Shown here: positions 26,517-36,967 of the stretch, piece by piece | How positions within the stretch are numbered: position 1 is the first letter of the stretch | Layout of the letters: every line of letters begins with the position of its first letter | Origin: Rhodanobacter denitrificans | GTDB taxonomy: Bacteria > Pseudomonadota > Gammaproteobacteria > Xanthomonadales > Rhodanobacteraceae | NCBI GenBank assembly: GCA_003241385.1 | Contig: QFPO01000007.1 | Location: forward strand, 62,001 to 126,000 | DNA length: 64,000 nucleotides | Direction of reading: 5' to 3' | The notes under the pieces: generated by a model | The model's input: the letters and a program-made list of their open reading frames with translations, nothing else | Database searches by the model: none | Told to the model about the DNA's origin: nothing | Made by a program: the position numbers and the translations under genes

Positions 26517-26975
26517 TCACTCGCTCGATGGAGAGGGCGGCGTCGTGGTCCGCCCGGAAGCGGCTGGGACTTCGCCATTGTGCCGTTCGCGCGGGGGCGC
26601 TTCAACGCGAGCGCCGCCGGGCGCGGCAGCGGTGAGGCGGCGCAGCTTGTCCCAGAGCCGGATCAGGTCGGCGCGCAGGGTCGCGTTGTCGTGGGTGGCG
26701 GCGCTGGTGCGGGCGACGACGAGGATGTCGAGCGCGGGCAGCTGCGGGCGGACGTGCCGGTAGCTGTCGCGAATCTGCCGCTTGATGCGGTTGCGTTCGA
26801 CGGCGCGCTTGGACACGCGCCGCGAGACGGCCATGCCGAGCCGCGGACCGCTGGCGTGCGGTGCAGCTTCGGCATGGAAATGGTCGGCGCCGACGCGTCG
26901 GCTGGCCCGTCGCAGCGCGGCGAAGTCGCCGGGCCGCAACAATCGAGCGGCGCGCGGGAAGCTTGCGCTACCCAT
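26517..26975 (-). CDS. rnpA: Ribonuclease P protein component
   Basis: A 152-residue RNase P protein subunit that assists the RNA catalyst in 5' processing of tRNA. The signature 'MAVSRRVSKRAVERNRIKRQIRDSYR' (RNR motif) and N-terminal 'FPRAARLLRPGDFAALRRA' are intact. The protein is longer than the usual 110-130 residues because of a Pro/Ser/Thr-rich tail of about 30 residues (AAPGG...TTTPPSPSSE). It starts 15 bp downstream of rpmH and is clearly co-transcribed with it. Confidence 0.95.
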   Translation of the reverse strand: MGSASFPRAARLLRPGDFAALRRASRRVGADHFHAEAAPHASGPRLGMAVSRRVSKRAVERNRIKRQIRDSYRHVRPQLPALDILVVARTSAATHDNATLRADLIRLWDKLRRLTAAAPGGARVEAPPRERHNGEVPAASGRTTTPPSPSSE

Positions 26976-26990
26976 GGCGCCGCCGGAACG

Positions 26991-27131
26991 TCAGACGCAG
27001 AGGCGCTTGCGACCGCGCGCGCGACGCGCGTTGAGGACCTTGCGGCCGCCGCGGGTCTTCATGCGGGCGCGGAACCCATGGTCACGGGCGCGCTTGAGAT
27101 TGCTGGGCTGATAGGTGCGTTTCGTGGCCAT
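26991..27131 (-). CDS. rpmH: 50S ribosomal protein L34
   Basis: A 46-codon gene giving MATKRTYQPSNLKRARDHGF followed by the invariant basic segment that includes RARMKTRGGRKVLNARRARG and ends RKRLCV. It is the smallest large-subunit protein and lies in its normal place next to dnaA, divergently transcribed. A consensus promoter is found 36-64 bp upstream. No clear Shine-Dalgarno is visible directly before the ATG. Confidence 0.97.
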   Translation of the reverse strand: MATKRTYQPSNLKRARDHGFRARMKTRGGRKVLNARRARGRKRLCV

Positions 27132-27166
27132 GGCGGTGACGAATCGTGAACGGAAAAAGGCCGCGG

Positions 27167-27195
27167 ATGGTAGGTCGGCGCCGCTGCGGTGTCAA
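27167..27195 (-). promoter_or_regulatory. Promoter of the rpmH-rnpA-yidC-mnmE series
   Basis: On the minus strand a perfect -35 TTGACA (27190-27195) is followed after exactly 17 bp by TACCAT (27167-27172). Transcription would begin about 29 nt before the rpmH ATG. It is the best housekeeping promoter in the window. Confidence 0.7.
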
Positions 27196-27393
27196 GGAAA
27201 ATCCAGCGCTTGGCTGTCGCCGCGGCAGCGTTCGCGCGGCGCCGCGCCGCCGGTCCGCGCCGGACGCTTGGGGTAGACTCATCGGTTGGTCCGTCGGCTG
27301 CGCCGACCGCGCCATCCCCTGATTGCGGATGGGCCGTACCGGCCCGCATCCGCTTCTGCTTTTCCAAAGCTTCCGTTGCAAAGGTCCCAACCC

Positions 27394-28722
27394 GTGAGTG
27401 AATTGTGGCAGCGCTGCCTGGCGCGGCTTGAATCCGAATCCGCCGCCGAGGATGTGCACACCTATCTGGCCCCGCTGCAGGCCAGCGAGAGCGATGCCGG
27501 ACTGCGCCTGTTCGCGCCCAATGCCTATACGGTGGAGGCGATCCGCGAGCGGTTCCTGCCGCGCATCGCGACGGTACTGGAGCATCTGGCCGGCTATCCG
27601 GTCAACGTGCGCGTCGACGTCGGGTCGCTGAGCGCCGCGCGCGGCCGCGAGCCCGCCGGCGCGACCGGTGCGCGGCCCGGCGCCCGCCGCGAGCAGCGTG
27701 AGGATTCCAATCTCGATCCTCATTACACGTTCGAGACCTTCGTCGAGGGCAAGTCGAACCAGCTCGGCAAGGCCGCCGCGCTGCAGGTCGCGATGAATCC
27801 GGGCCGCGCCTACAACCCGCTGCTGCTCTACGGCGGCACCGGTCTCGGCAAGACGCATCTGATGCACGCGGCCGGCAACCTCATGCGGCGCAACAACCCG
27901 GACGTCAAGCTGCTGTATCTGCGCTCGGAGCAGTTCGTCAGCGGCATGGTCAAGGCGCTCGCGCAGAAGAACATGGACGATTTCAAGCGCCGGTTCCGCT
28001 CGGTCGATGCGCTGCTGATCGACGACATCCAGTTCTTCGCCGGCAAGAACACGACGCAGGAGGAGTTCTTCCACACCTTCAATGCGCTGTTCGAGGGCAA
28101 GCAGCAGATCATTCTGACCTGCGACCGCTATCCGAAGGAGGTCGAGAACCTCGAGCCACGGCTGAAATCGCGCCTGGGCTGGGGTCTGTCGGTGATCGTC
28201 GAGCCGCCCGATTTCGAGACGCGCGCAGCGATCCTGCTGTCCAAGGCGCAGAGCAAGGGCGTGGAGCTGCCCGAGGAGGTCGCGGTGCTGATCGCCAAGC
28301 GGATGCGCTCGAACGTGCGCGATCTGGAAGGCGCGCTCAATACGCTGGTCGCGCGCTCGAACTTCGAAGGGCGTGTGATCACGGCCGAGTTCGCGCAGGA
28401 GACCCTGCGCGATCTGCTGACCGTGCATGCGCAGGCGATCACGATCCAGAACATCCAGCGCACGGTGTCGGACTACTACCAGCTGCGCCTGGCCGATTTC
28501 CTGTCGAAAAACCGCAGCCGCTCGATCGCTCGGCCGCGGCAGATGGCGATGGCGCTGGCCAAGGAACTGACCGAGCACAGCCTGCCCGAGATCGGCGATG
28601 CGTTCGGCGGCCGCGACCACACGACCGTCCTGCACGCCTGCCGGACGATCGCGGATCTGCGCGAGACCGACGGACGGCTACGTCAGGACTGGGAAAAGCT
28701 CGTGCGTGCGCTGACGGGGTGA
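27394..28722 (+). CDS. dnaA: Chromosomal replication initiator protein DnaA
   Basis: A 442-residue DnaA starting at GTG (SELWQRCLARLESE), the usual gammaproteobacterial N-terminus; upstream in-frame codons are not conserved. Domain I covers 1-85 and a short linker follows. The AAA+ domain has Walker A GGTGLGKT (147-154) and Walker B LLIDDIQFF. C-terminal domain IV carries the box-recognition signature GGRDHTTVLHA near residue 410. It melts the origin, which lies directly downstream. A TAGACT -10-like element at 27274-27279 may serve a promoter about 115 bp upstream of the start. Confidence 0.98.
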   Translation: MSELWQRCLARLESESAAEDVHTYLAPLQASESDAGLRLFAPNAYTVEAIRERFLPRIATVLEHLAGYPVNVRVDVGSLSAARGREPAGATGARPGARREQREDSNLDPHYTFETFVEGKSNQLGKAAALQVAMNPGRAYNPLLLYGGTGLGKTHLMHAAGNLMRRNNPDVKLLYLRSEQFVSGMVKALAQKNMDDFKRRFRSVDALLIDDIQFFAGKNTTQEEFFHTFNALFEGKQQIILTCDRYPKEVENLEPRLKSRLGWGLSVIVEPPDFETRAAILLSKAQSKGVELPEEVAVLIAKRMRSNVRDLEGALNTLVARSNFEGRVITAEFAQETLRDLLTVHAQAITIQNIQRTVSDYYQLRLADFLSKNRSRSIARPRQMAMALAKELTEHSLPEIGDAFGGRDHTTVLHACRTIADLRETDGRLRQDWEKLVRALTG

Positions 28723-28728
28723 ACAGGC

Positions 28729-28737
28729 TGTGGATAA
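28729..28737 (-). promoter_or_regulatory. DnaA box (perfect)
   Basis: TGTGGATAA on the plus strand is the exact complement of TTATCCACA. It lies 7 bp after the dnaA stop. Confidence 0.85.
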
Positions 28738-28763
28738 TAGGTGGACTTTTTGGCCGCCTCGGG

Positions 28764-28772
28764 TTATCCACA
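28764..28772 (+). promoter_or_regulatory. DnaA box (perfect)
   Basis: TTATCCACA, an exact consensus R-type box, 27 bp from the first box and facing it. Confidence 0.85.
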
Positions 28773-28928
28773 ATCGATGCACACCGAAACCGGCACGAAA
28801 CCCACCGCCAGAGAACGAAATAAAGCGATGATTTAAAAGGATATTTTTGTCGTTTTTCGGTTGTCCCCAGGCCCTACAACCACGTACTATCCCCAAAAAC
28901 CAATAACAGAACGAAACGGACGAGACCC

Positions 28929-30029
28929 ATGCGATTCAGCATTCAACGCGAAGCTCTCTTGAAACCGCTGCAGCAGGTGACCGGCGTGGTGGAGCGCCGC
29001 CAGACCCTGCCGGTGCTGGCGAACCTGCTGGTGCAGGTCGGCACCGACGGCGTTTCGTTCACGGGTACCGATCTCGAAGTCGAAATGATCGCCCGCGCCG
29101 ACGCCGAATCGCTCGATCCCGGCGAAGTGACGATCCCGGCGCGCAAGCTGTTCGACATCAGTCGCGCCCTGCCGGACGGCAGCAAGATCAAGATCGAGCA
29201 GAATGGGGATCGCGTGACGGTCAGCGCCGGGCGCAGCCGTTTCACGCTGGCGACGCTGCCGGCGACCGAGTTTCCGGTCATCGATTCGATCGACCTGGTC
29301 GAACGCGTCACCTTGCCGGAAGCCGCGTTGAAGGCGTTGATGGACCGGACCGCGTTCGCGATGGCGCATCAGGACGTACGCTACTACCTCAACGGCATGC
29401 TGCTGGATCTGCGCGAGCATGCGCTGCGCTGTGTCGCGACCGACGGGCACCGGCTGGCGCTGGCCGAGACCAAGCTCGACGCGACGATCAGTGCACGCCG
29501 TCAGATCATCATTCCGCGCAAGGGCGTGCTCGAGTTGCAGGGCCTGTTCGAGACCGGCGAAGGCACAGTCGAGCTCGAGTTCGGCCGCAATCATCTGCGT
29601 GTACGCCGCGGTGGCGTGGTATTCACGTCCAAGCTGATCGACGGCCGTTTCCCCGATTACGAGGCCGTCGTGCCGATCGGTGTCGACAAGGAAGTGCACG
29701 TCAATCGCGAAGAACTGCGCGCAGCGCTACAGCGCGCGGCGATCCTCTCGAACGAGAAGTACCGCGGCGTGAAGCTCGAGGTCGGCCCGAATCGGCTGCG
29801 CATCGTCGCGCACAATCCGGAGCAGGAAGAAGCGGTCGAAGAGCTGGAAGCGCGCACCGGCGTGTCGGAGCTGTCGGTCGGCTTCAACGTCAACTATCTG
29901 CAGGATGCGCTCGGCGCACTCGACAGCGACGAAGTCCTGTTGTGCCTGCGTGATGCGCAGTCGAGCTGCCTGCTGCGCAAGCCCGATACCGAGGACACGC
30001 GGCACGTGATCATGCCGCTGCGGCTCTGA
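28929..30029 (+). CDS. dnaN: DNA polymerase III beta sliding clamp
   Basis: A 366-residue clamp with three similar domains of about 120 residues. It starts MRFSIQREALLKPLQQVTGVVERRQTLPVLANLLV and ends CLLRKPDTEDTRHVIMPLRL, both characteristic. It tethers DNA polymerase III to DNA and recruits repair and Hda factors. It follows the origin and is separated from recF by an intrinsic terminator, so recF may need its own promoter or read-through. Confidence 0.97.
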   Translation: MRFSIQREALLKPLQQVTGVVERRQTLPVLANLLVQVGTDGVSFTGTDLEVEMIARADAESLDPGEVTIPARKLFDISRALPDGSKIKIEQNGDRVTVSAGRSRFTLATLPATEFPVIDSIDLVERVTLPEAALKALMDRTAFAMAHQDVRYYLNGMLLDLREHALRCVATDGHRLALAETKLDATISARRQIIIPRKGVLELQGLFETGEGTVELEFGRNHLRVRRGGVVFTSKLIDGRFPDYEAVVPIGVDKEVHVNREELRAALQRAAILSNEKYRGVKLEVGPNRLRIVAHNPEQEEAVEELEARTGVSELSVGFNVNYLQDALGALDSDEVLLCLRDAQSSCLLRKPDTEDTRHVIMPLRL

Positions 30030-30056
30030 CCGTAATCCGTGTTGGAACTGGAGGAG

Positions 30057-30090
30057 GGCCCGCAGGCGTCAGATGCGGGCCTTTTTCTTT
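30057..30090 (+). terminator. Rho-independent terminator after dnaN
   Basis: GGCCCGCA (30057-30064) pairs with TGCGGGCC (30074-30081) across a 9-nt loop, followed by TTTTTCTTT. It is a textbook intrinsic terminator 28 bp past the dnaN stop and 31 bp before the recF start. Confidence 0.85.
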
Positions 30091-30120
30091 GAGGGCAGTC
30101 GGTGACGGGTGCGGCAAGCG

Positions 30121-31200
30121 ATGTCGATGCGTCTGGATGAACTGAGGCTGGTCGACTTGCGCCGTTTCGAGGCGCTGGAGGTTTCGCTCGGTGCCGGCTG
30201 GAATCAGTTCGTCGGCGGCAACGGTGCCGGCAAGACGACCGTGCTCGAAGCGGCCTATCTGCTGTCGCATGGCCGCACGTTCCGCAGCGGCGGGCGCGAC
30301 GGGCTGGTTCGCGTCGGTGCGCCTGGCTTCTCGGTGTTCGGCCTGGTCGAGGGAATCGAAGGCCGGCCGGTCCGGCTCGGCCTGGCGCGGTCCGGCGGGC
30401 GGCTCGAGGCGCGCGTCGATGGTCGACCGGCGACGCTCGGTGAACTGGTGGGCCGTTCGGCGATCGTCTGCTTCGAGCCGGGCTCGCACGCTCTGGTCGC
30501 CGGGGGCGCCGAACATAGGCGCGCCTATCTCGACTGGGGCGTGTTCCACGTGGAACAAGATTTCCTCGGTCTATGGCGGCGCTACCAGCGCGCATTGCGC
30601 CAGCGCAATGCCTCGCTGCGCGCCGGCGCATCGGATGCGGAATTGGCGGTCTGGGAGCTCGAGCTCGCTGCCTCGGGCGAGGCGATGACGCGGTTGCGCC
30701 GCATCTATCTGGAGCGCCTGCAGCCGTCGCTCGCTGCAATGGCCGAAGCGTTTCTCGGTGAGCTCGGCGAGTTTCGGGTCGATTTTCATCCCGGATGGCC
30801 GGCCGGGCAGGACCTGGCCGACGTGCTGGCCGATGGGCGCGACCGCGACCGCGACCGTGGTCATACGCGATCGGGCCCGCATCGTGCCGACCTCAGCTTC
30901 GGGTTTGCCAGCGCCGAGCGCCGCGAGTACTTCTCGCGTGGCCAGGAGAAACTTTGCGCATTGGTCTGCATTCTTGGCCAGGCGCAGCGTTATCACCTGG
31001 ACCGCGGCCACTGGCCGATCGTCTGTCTCGACGACCTGGCATCCGAACTGGACGACGCGCATCGCGACGCGGTGGTCGGCGTGCTGTCGGCCAGTGGCGC
31101 CCAGATTCTGCTGACCGGCACGTCGACGCTGCCGCTGCCGGACAGTCCGGCGACGCGCGTGTTCCACGTGGAACAGGGCAGGGTCCAGCGGCTGGTATAA
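30121..31200 (+). CDS. recF: DNA replication and repair protein RecF
   Basis: A 359-residue SMC-like ATPase that loads RecA at gapped DNA with RecO and RecR. Walker A is GGNGAGKTT (32-40), and the family block 'RSGPHRADLSFGF' and Walker B 'LDDLASELDDAHR' are present. I chose the ATG of MSMRLDELRLVDLRRFEAL; a GTG four codons upstream is the alternative, and neither has a strong Shine-Dalgarno. The gene contains two perfect parS palindromes in the same frame, each encoding VFHVEQ (about residues 141-146 and near the C-terminus). It follows the dnaN terminator closely. Confidence 0.95.
   Translation: MSMRLDELRLVDLRRFEALEVSLGAGWNQFVGGNGAGKTTVLEAAYLLSHGRTFRSGGRDGLVRVGAPGFSVFGLVEGIEGRPVRLGLARSGGRLEARVDGRPATLGELVGRSAIVCFEPGSHALVAGGAEHRRAYLDWGVFHVEQDFLGLWRRYQRALRQRNASLRAGASDAELAVWELELAASGEAMTRLRRIYLERLQPSLAAMAEAFLGELGEFRVDFHPGWPAGQDLADVLADGRDRDRDRGHTRSGPHRADLSFGFASAERREYFSRGQEKLCALVCILGQAQRYHLDRGHWPIVCLDDLASELDDAHRDAVVGVLSASGAQILLTGTSTLPLPDSPATRVFHVEQGRVQRLV
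30542..30557. promoter_or_regulatory. parS centromere site 1 (ParB-binding), inside recF
   Basis: TGTTCCACGTGGAACA is a perfect 16-bp palindrome of the parS type (Pseudomonas form TGTTCCACGTGGAAC; the B. subtilis form has T/A in place of the C/G pair next to the centre). It lies about 1.7 kb from the candidate oriC, where origin-proximal parS sites normally cluster. It nucleates ParB spreading and SMC loading. Confidence 0.88.
31160..31175. promoter_or_regulatory. parS centromere site 2 (ParB-binding), inside recF
   Basis: A second identical perfect palindrome TGTTCCACGTGGAACA, 618 bp from the first and 25 bp before the recF stop. It overlaps codons for the conserved FHVE motif at the RecF C-terminus. 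Confidence 0.88.
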
Positions 31201-31287
31201 TCGCCGATGGCCTGAGCCGTCCGCTCGGGTGTTTTCCAATCCGTGCCGCACCGCAGCAGCAGCGGTGCCCGGCACCACGGGAGCCAC

Positions 31288-33726
<2,439 letters not shown>

Positions 33727-33806
33727 CCGCGCCGCATCGGCGCAGCCGATGCGGCGATGCGGCGTGTGATCCGCACCTCGTCGCTACGTCGTTGACGCAA
33801 GTGGAA

Positions 33807-33830
33807 AATCTACGAGAGTCATCGTAGATT
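33807..33830. repeat. Inverted repeat downstream of gyrB
   Basis: AATCTACGA (33807-33815) and TCGTAGATT (33822-33830) are perfect 9-bp arms around a 6-bp centre, 81 bp past the gyrB stop. There is no T-tract, so this is either a transcript-end hairpin or a binding palindrome. Confidence 0.45.
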
Positions 33831-33958
33831 GTCGGACCGGCCGGCGATCACGAACCCCGGCCCGCCACGTCGTGCGTTGGATCCGTACGCCGTCGCTCCG
33901 TTGCAACGCAGCACATCGACGCACATCCGCGTGCTTGTGCCAGTCGTAATGGTAGGGG

Positions 33959-33986
33959 TACGCTGTTTTGACTCAGCGTATTTTTT
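33959..33986 (+). terminator. Intrinsic terminator 36 bp upstream of the TPR gene
   Basis: TACGCTG (33959-33965) pairs with CAGCGTA (33974-33980) and is followed by TTTTTT (33981-33986). It is a good intrinsic terminator, but lies so close to the next start codon (34022) that a promoter for that gene would have to overlap or precede it. It may therefore terminate gyrB transcription or act as an attenuator in the leader of the TPR/TonB cluster. Confidence 0.6.
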
Positions 33987-34021
33987 ATTTCATTCACCGC
34001 TTTATCTCAGGTGAGGTCTCC

Positions 34022-35311
34022 ATGAAGTTGCAGAACCTGATCCGCGTGGCCCTGTGCGCGCTGATGCTGATGTTCGTCGCCGAAGGCGCGCTCGCGCAGA
34101 AGTCGGGCAGCAAGGGCAAGGAAGAAGTTGCGTATCCGAATGCGACGCGCAAGGAACCCAAGCCCGACATGTCGGAGAAGAACCAGCGCGATCTCAACAA
34201 GGCCAACGACCTGATCGCGGACGGCAAGGACGACGAGGCGCTCGCGCTGATCGCCAAGGTGACCGAGGACAAGCGCGCCAAGCCCTATGCGCTGGCATTC
34301 GCCAAGCTGCTGGAAGGCCAGATCCTGTGGGGCAAGGACGACGGTGCGGGCGCGATCGCGGCGCTCAATGAGGCGGTGCAGATGGACGCGCTGCCGAACA
34401 GCAACCACTTCGACGCGATGTACCAGGTCGCGCAGCTGCAGCTGCAGGAAGAGAAGTACGCCGAATCGCTGGCGACGCTCGACCGCTACACGCGCGAGAG
34501 CGGCAAGAACACCGCCGACACGCAGGCGATCCGCGCCAACGTGTACTACCGCATGGACAAGTTCCAGGAAGCCGCCGCCGAGATGACCAAGGCGATCGGC
34601 ATGACCAACGAACCGAAGGACAGCTGGTTCCAGATCCTGATCGCCAGCTACTTCGAACTGGACCAGTACGACCAGGCCGCGCAGGTGCTGCAGCAGCAGC
34701 TCGCGAAGGACCCCGGCAACAAGAAGCTGATCAACCAGCTCGCGACGGTCTACATCAACGCCGACAAGCCCGACCAGGCGATCGCGGTCATGGTCAAGGC
34801 CAAGAGCGACGGCCTGATCAGCACCGGCGAGGACTACATGCAGCTGGCCAAGCTTTACGCCTCGGGCGAGAAGCACAAGGAAGCGGCTGCGGTACTCAAG
34901 GAGGGTCTCGACAAGGGCATCATCCAGCCCGGCTACGAGCCGTGGCGCCTGCTCGGCGACGTGTGTTCGCAGGCCGACGACGAGGCCTGCGCAATCGACG
35001 CCTACGCCAAGGCGTCACCGTTCGCGAAGGACGGCTACGTCGACTTCCAGCGCGGCTATGCGCTGTACTACCAGGAACGCTATCCGGAAGCCAAGCAGGC
35101 GCTCGATGCGGCGCTCGCCAAGGGCGGCCTGTCGCAGGAAGGCGAGGCCTACATCCTGCGCGGCGATGCCAGCGACGCGGCCGGCCAGAGTGCCGCGGCG
35201 ATCGCCGACTGGGAGAAGGCCACGCAGTTTCCGTCGAGCAAGCAGATGGCCGAGCAGCGCCTGAAGATCGTGCGTGCCGGACAGAAGCTGGCGCGGCCTT
35301 CGAAGAAGTGA
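34022..35311 (+). CDS. Periplasmic tetratricopeptide-repeat protein upstream of tonB
   Basis: A 429-residue exported protein with signal peptide (MKLQNLIRVALCALMLMFVAEGALAQ), a charged linker and TPR-type helical pairs from about residue 55 to the end (e.g. 'AKLLEGQILWGKDDGAGAIAALNEAVQ', 'ANVYYRMDKFQEAAAEMTKAI'). A GGTGAGG Shine-Dalgarno precedes the ATG. A TPR gene in this position before tonB-exbB-exbD is typical of Xanthomonas relatives, implying a role connected with the energy-transduction complex or envelope assembly. The exact function is unknown. Confidence 0.85.
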   Translation: MKLQNLIRVALCALMLMFVAEGALAQKSGSKGKEEVAYPNATRKEPKPDMSEKNQRDLNKANDLIADGKDDEALALIAKVTEDKRAKPYALAFAKLLEGQILWGKDDGAGAIAALNEAVQMDALPNSNHFDAMYQVAQLQLQEEKYAESLATLDRYTRESGKNTADTQAIRANVYYRMDKFQEAAAEMTKAIGMTNEPKDSWFQILIASYFELDQYDQAAQVLQQQLAKDPGNKKLINQLATVYINADKPDQAIAVMVKAKSDGLISTGEDYMQLAKLYASGEKHKEAAAVLKEGLDKGIIQPGYEPWRLLGDVCSQADDEACAIDAYAKASPFAKDGYVDFQRGYALYYQERYPEAKQALDAALAKGGLSQEGEAYILRGDASDAAGQSAAAIADWEKATQFPSSKQMAEQRLKIVRAGQKLARPSKK

Positions 35312-35433
35312 CGCACGCGCGGCCGGACGCCGCTGAACGCGTGAATTTTCGTGTCGGGAACGACTCTTGTGTGACGCAGCCCCGCTGTTGTACCGTGCAG
35401 GGCTCGCTGTTCCGATCAGAGACTGAACTGCGC

Positions 35434-35487
35434 ATGAGCAATAAGACACGGACCGTCCACACATCAATATCGCTGGTCCTTAGCTGA
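35434..35487 (+). CDS. Possible 17-residue leader peptide overlapping the tonB start
   Basis: ATG at 35434 opens a short frame (MSNKTRTVHTSISLVLS) whose TGA shares one base with the tonB ATG (TGATG at 35485-35489). Stop/start overlap of this kind supports translational coupling. tonB itself has no good Shine-Dalgarno, which makes reinitiation plausible. The leader also lacks a strong Shine-Dalgarno, so it may be chance. Confidence 0.3.
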   Translation: MSNKTRTVHTSISLVLS

Positions 35488-36164
35488 TGTCAGACAACAA
35501 TCCCATCGGAAGCAGCACGAGCAGCACGCCGACGACCTGGAGCTGGCGCCGCGTCACGGCGCTGTCCTCGGCGTTCGCCCTGCACACCTTCGCCTTTGCG
35601 CTGATGCTGACGCCGGCGGCACCGCCGCCGCCGAAAGAGAAGCCCAAGGACAACAAGGTGGTGGTCGAGTTCATCGAACCGCCGCCGCCGCCGCCGCCCC
35701 CGCCACCGCCGCCGCCGGAGCCGCCGAAGCGCCCGCCGCCGAAGGTGATCGAGAAGATCAAGCCGCCGCCGACTCCGCCGCCGGAGCCGCCGCCGGTGGT
35801 CGTCGTCGAGGAGGCCTCGCCGATGGCGGTGCCTGCGCCGCCGCCGGCCCCGCCGGCTCCGCCCGCACCGCCGGCCGACATCGCGCCGAGCGAGAACGTC
35901 AGCTATCGGCGCATGCGTCCGCCGCGCTATCCGCCGCAGGCGATTCGCCAGCACCAGCAGGGCACGACGATGCTCAAGGTGCTGGTCGGTCCCACCGGCG
36001 AAGCCGAAGAAGTCACGGTCGAAAAATCCAGCGGTTCGCGTCTGCTCGATCAGGCTGCGATTGCCGCCGTGAAAACCTGGGTGTTCAACCCGGGTGTTAA
36101 GGACGGCAAGCCCACGCGTGGGTATGTGCTGGTGCCAATCAAGTTTGATCTTTCCGAACAGTGA
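35487..36164 (+). CDS. tonB: Energy transducer TonB
   Basis: A 225-residue TonB. A short cytoplasmic N-terminus is followed by a single TM helix (about 23-41), then a Pro-rich periplasmic spacer (about 46-132, including 13 consecutive Pro at 65-77 and EPPPxP/KPPP repeats). The C-terminal TonB domain starts at about 145 (RYPPQAIRQHQQGTTMLKVLVGPTGEAEEVTVEKSSG...). It carries proton-motive energy from ExbB/ExbD to outer-membrane receptors such as the one at 17657. It begins on the stop of a possible leader peptide and is followed 17 bp later by exbB. Confidence 0.95.
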   Translation: MSDNNPIGSSTSSTPTTWSWRRVTALSSAFALHTFAFALMLTPAAPPPPKEKPKDNKVVVEFIEPPPPPPPPPPPPPEPPKRPPPKVIEKIKPPPTPPPEPPPVVVVEEASPMAVPAPPPAPPAPPAPPADIAPSENVSYRRMRPPRYPPQAIRQHQQGTTMLKVLVGPTGEAEEVTVEKSSGSRLLDQAAIAAVKTWVFNPGVKDGKPTRGYVLVPIKFDLSEQ

Positions 36165-36181
36165 TCAAAGGGTAAAACGTC

Positions 36182-36964
36182 ATGTTGCAAGATACCTCTC
36201 AGATTCCGGCCGGTGGATCGGCCCCGGGCGGGTCCAACGCCGAAGCCCTGAACCAGATGGGTTTCGACCATCTGATCCAGAACTTCGACGCGCTCGGCTG
36301 GATCGTGTTCGTCACGCTGGTCCTGATGTCGTTGATGTCGTGGTTCTACATCGTCGCCAACTTCCTGCGTAACACGATGATCCGGGCACGCATGGAGCGC
36401 GTGATCAGCACGTTCTGGGACACGCCCTCGACGCAGGACGCCGTCCGCTTCATGGAAGAGCAGCCCAAGGCCGAGCCGTTCTCGAAGATCGCGCTCGACT
36501 GCGCGTCGGCCGCCGCCCACCACCAGCGCAGCGAAGGCAGCCGCCTGGTCGACGCGCTGAGCCGCTCGGAGTTCATCGACCGTGCGCTGCGCCAGGCCGT
36601 CTCGCGCGAGAGCATGCGTCTGGAGACCGGTCTGACCGTGCTGGCCACGGTCGGTTCGGCGGCGCCGTTCGTCGGTCTGCTCGGTACGGTGTGGGGCATC
36701 TACCACGCGCTGATCAAGATCGCCGCGTCGGGCAACGCCTCGATGGAAGCCGTGGCCGGTCCGGTCGGCGAGGCGCTGATCATGACCGCGTTCGGTCTGT
36801 TCGTCGCGATCCCGGCAGTGCTGGCGTACAACTTCTTCGTGCGCACCAACCGCCTGACCTACGCCCGTTTCGACGAGTTCGCCCACGATCTGCACGACTT
36901 CTTCGCGACCGGTTCGCGTATCGAGAGCGGTGTCGTCGCGCCGGCCCAAGCCGCGAGGAAGTAA
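36182..36964 (+). CDS. exbB: MotA/TolQ/ExbB proton channel protein
   Basis: A 260-residue ExbB with three TM segments: near 41-60 (ALGWIVFVTLVLMSLMSWFYIVANFL), about 155-175 (LTVLATVGSAAPFVGLLGTVWGI) and about 195-220 (EALIMTAFGLFVAIPAVLAYNFF). The conserved GLLGTVWG and AIPAVLAYN motifs of the proton path are intact. It forms a pentamer around ExbD in the inner membrane. It is separated from exbD by 3 bp. Confidence 0.95.
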   Translation: MLQDTSQIPAGGSAPGGSNAEALNQMGFDHLIQNFDALGWIVFVTLVLMSLMSWFYIVANFLRNTMIRARMERVISTFWDTPSTQDAVRFMEEQPKAEPFSKIALDCASAAAHHQRSEGSRLVDALSRSEFIDRALRQAVSRESMRLETGLTVLATVGSAAPFVGLLGTVWGIYHALIKIAASGNASMEAVAGPVGEALIMTAFGLFVAIPAVLAYNFFVRTNRLTYARFDEFAHDLHDFFATGSRIESGVVAPAQAARK

Positions 36965-36967
36965 GCC

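Larger units (their letters stand above)
28723..28928. other. Candidate oriC in the dnaA-dnaN intergenic region
   Basis: The 206-bp gap contains two perfect DnaA boxes in opposite orientation: TGTGGATAA at 28729-28737 and TTATCCACA at 28764-28772. Near-boxes TTGTCCCCA (28861-28869) and CTATCCCCA (28887-28895) follow. Between them, 28815-28860 is strikingly AT-rich for this genome and could be the unwinding element. Genes read away on both sides of the dnaA region, as expected for an origin. Replication activity has to be inferred. Confidence 0.8.
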
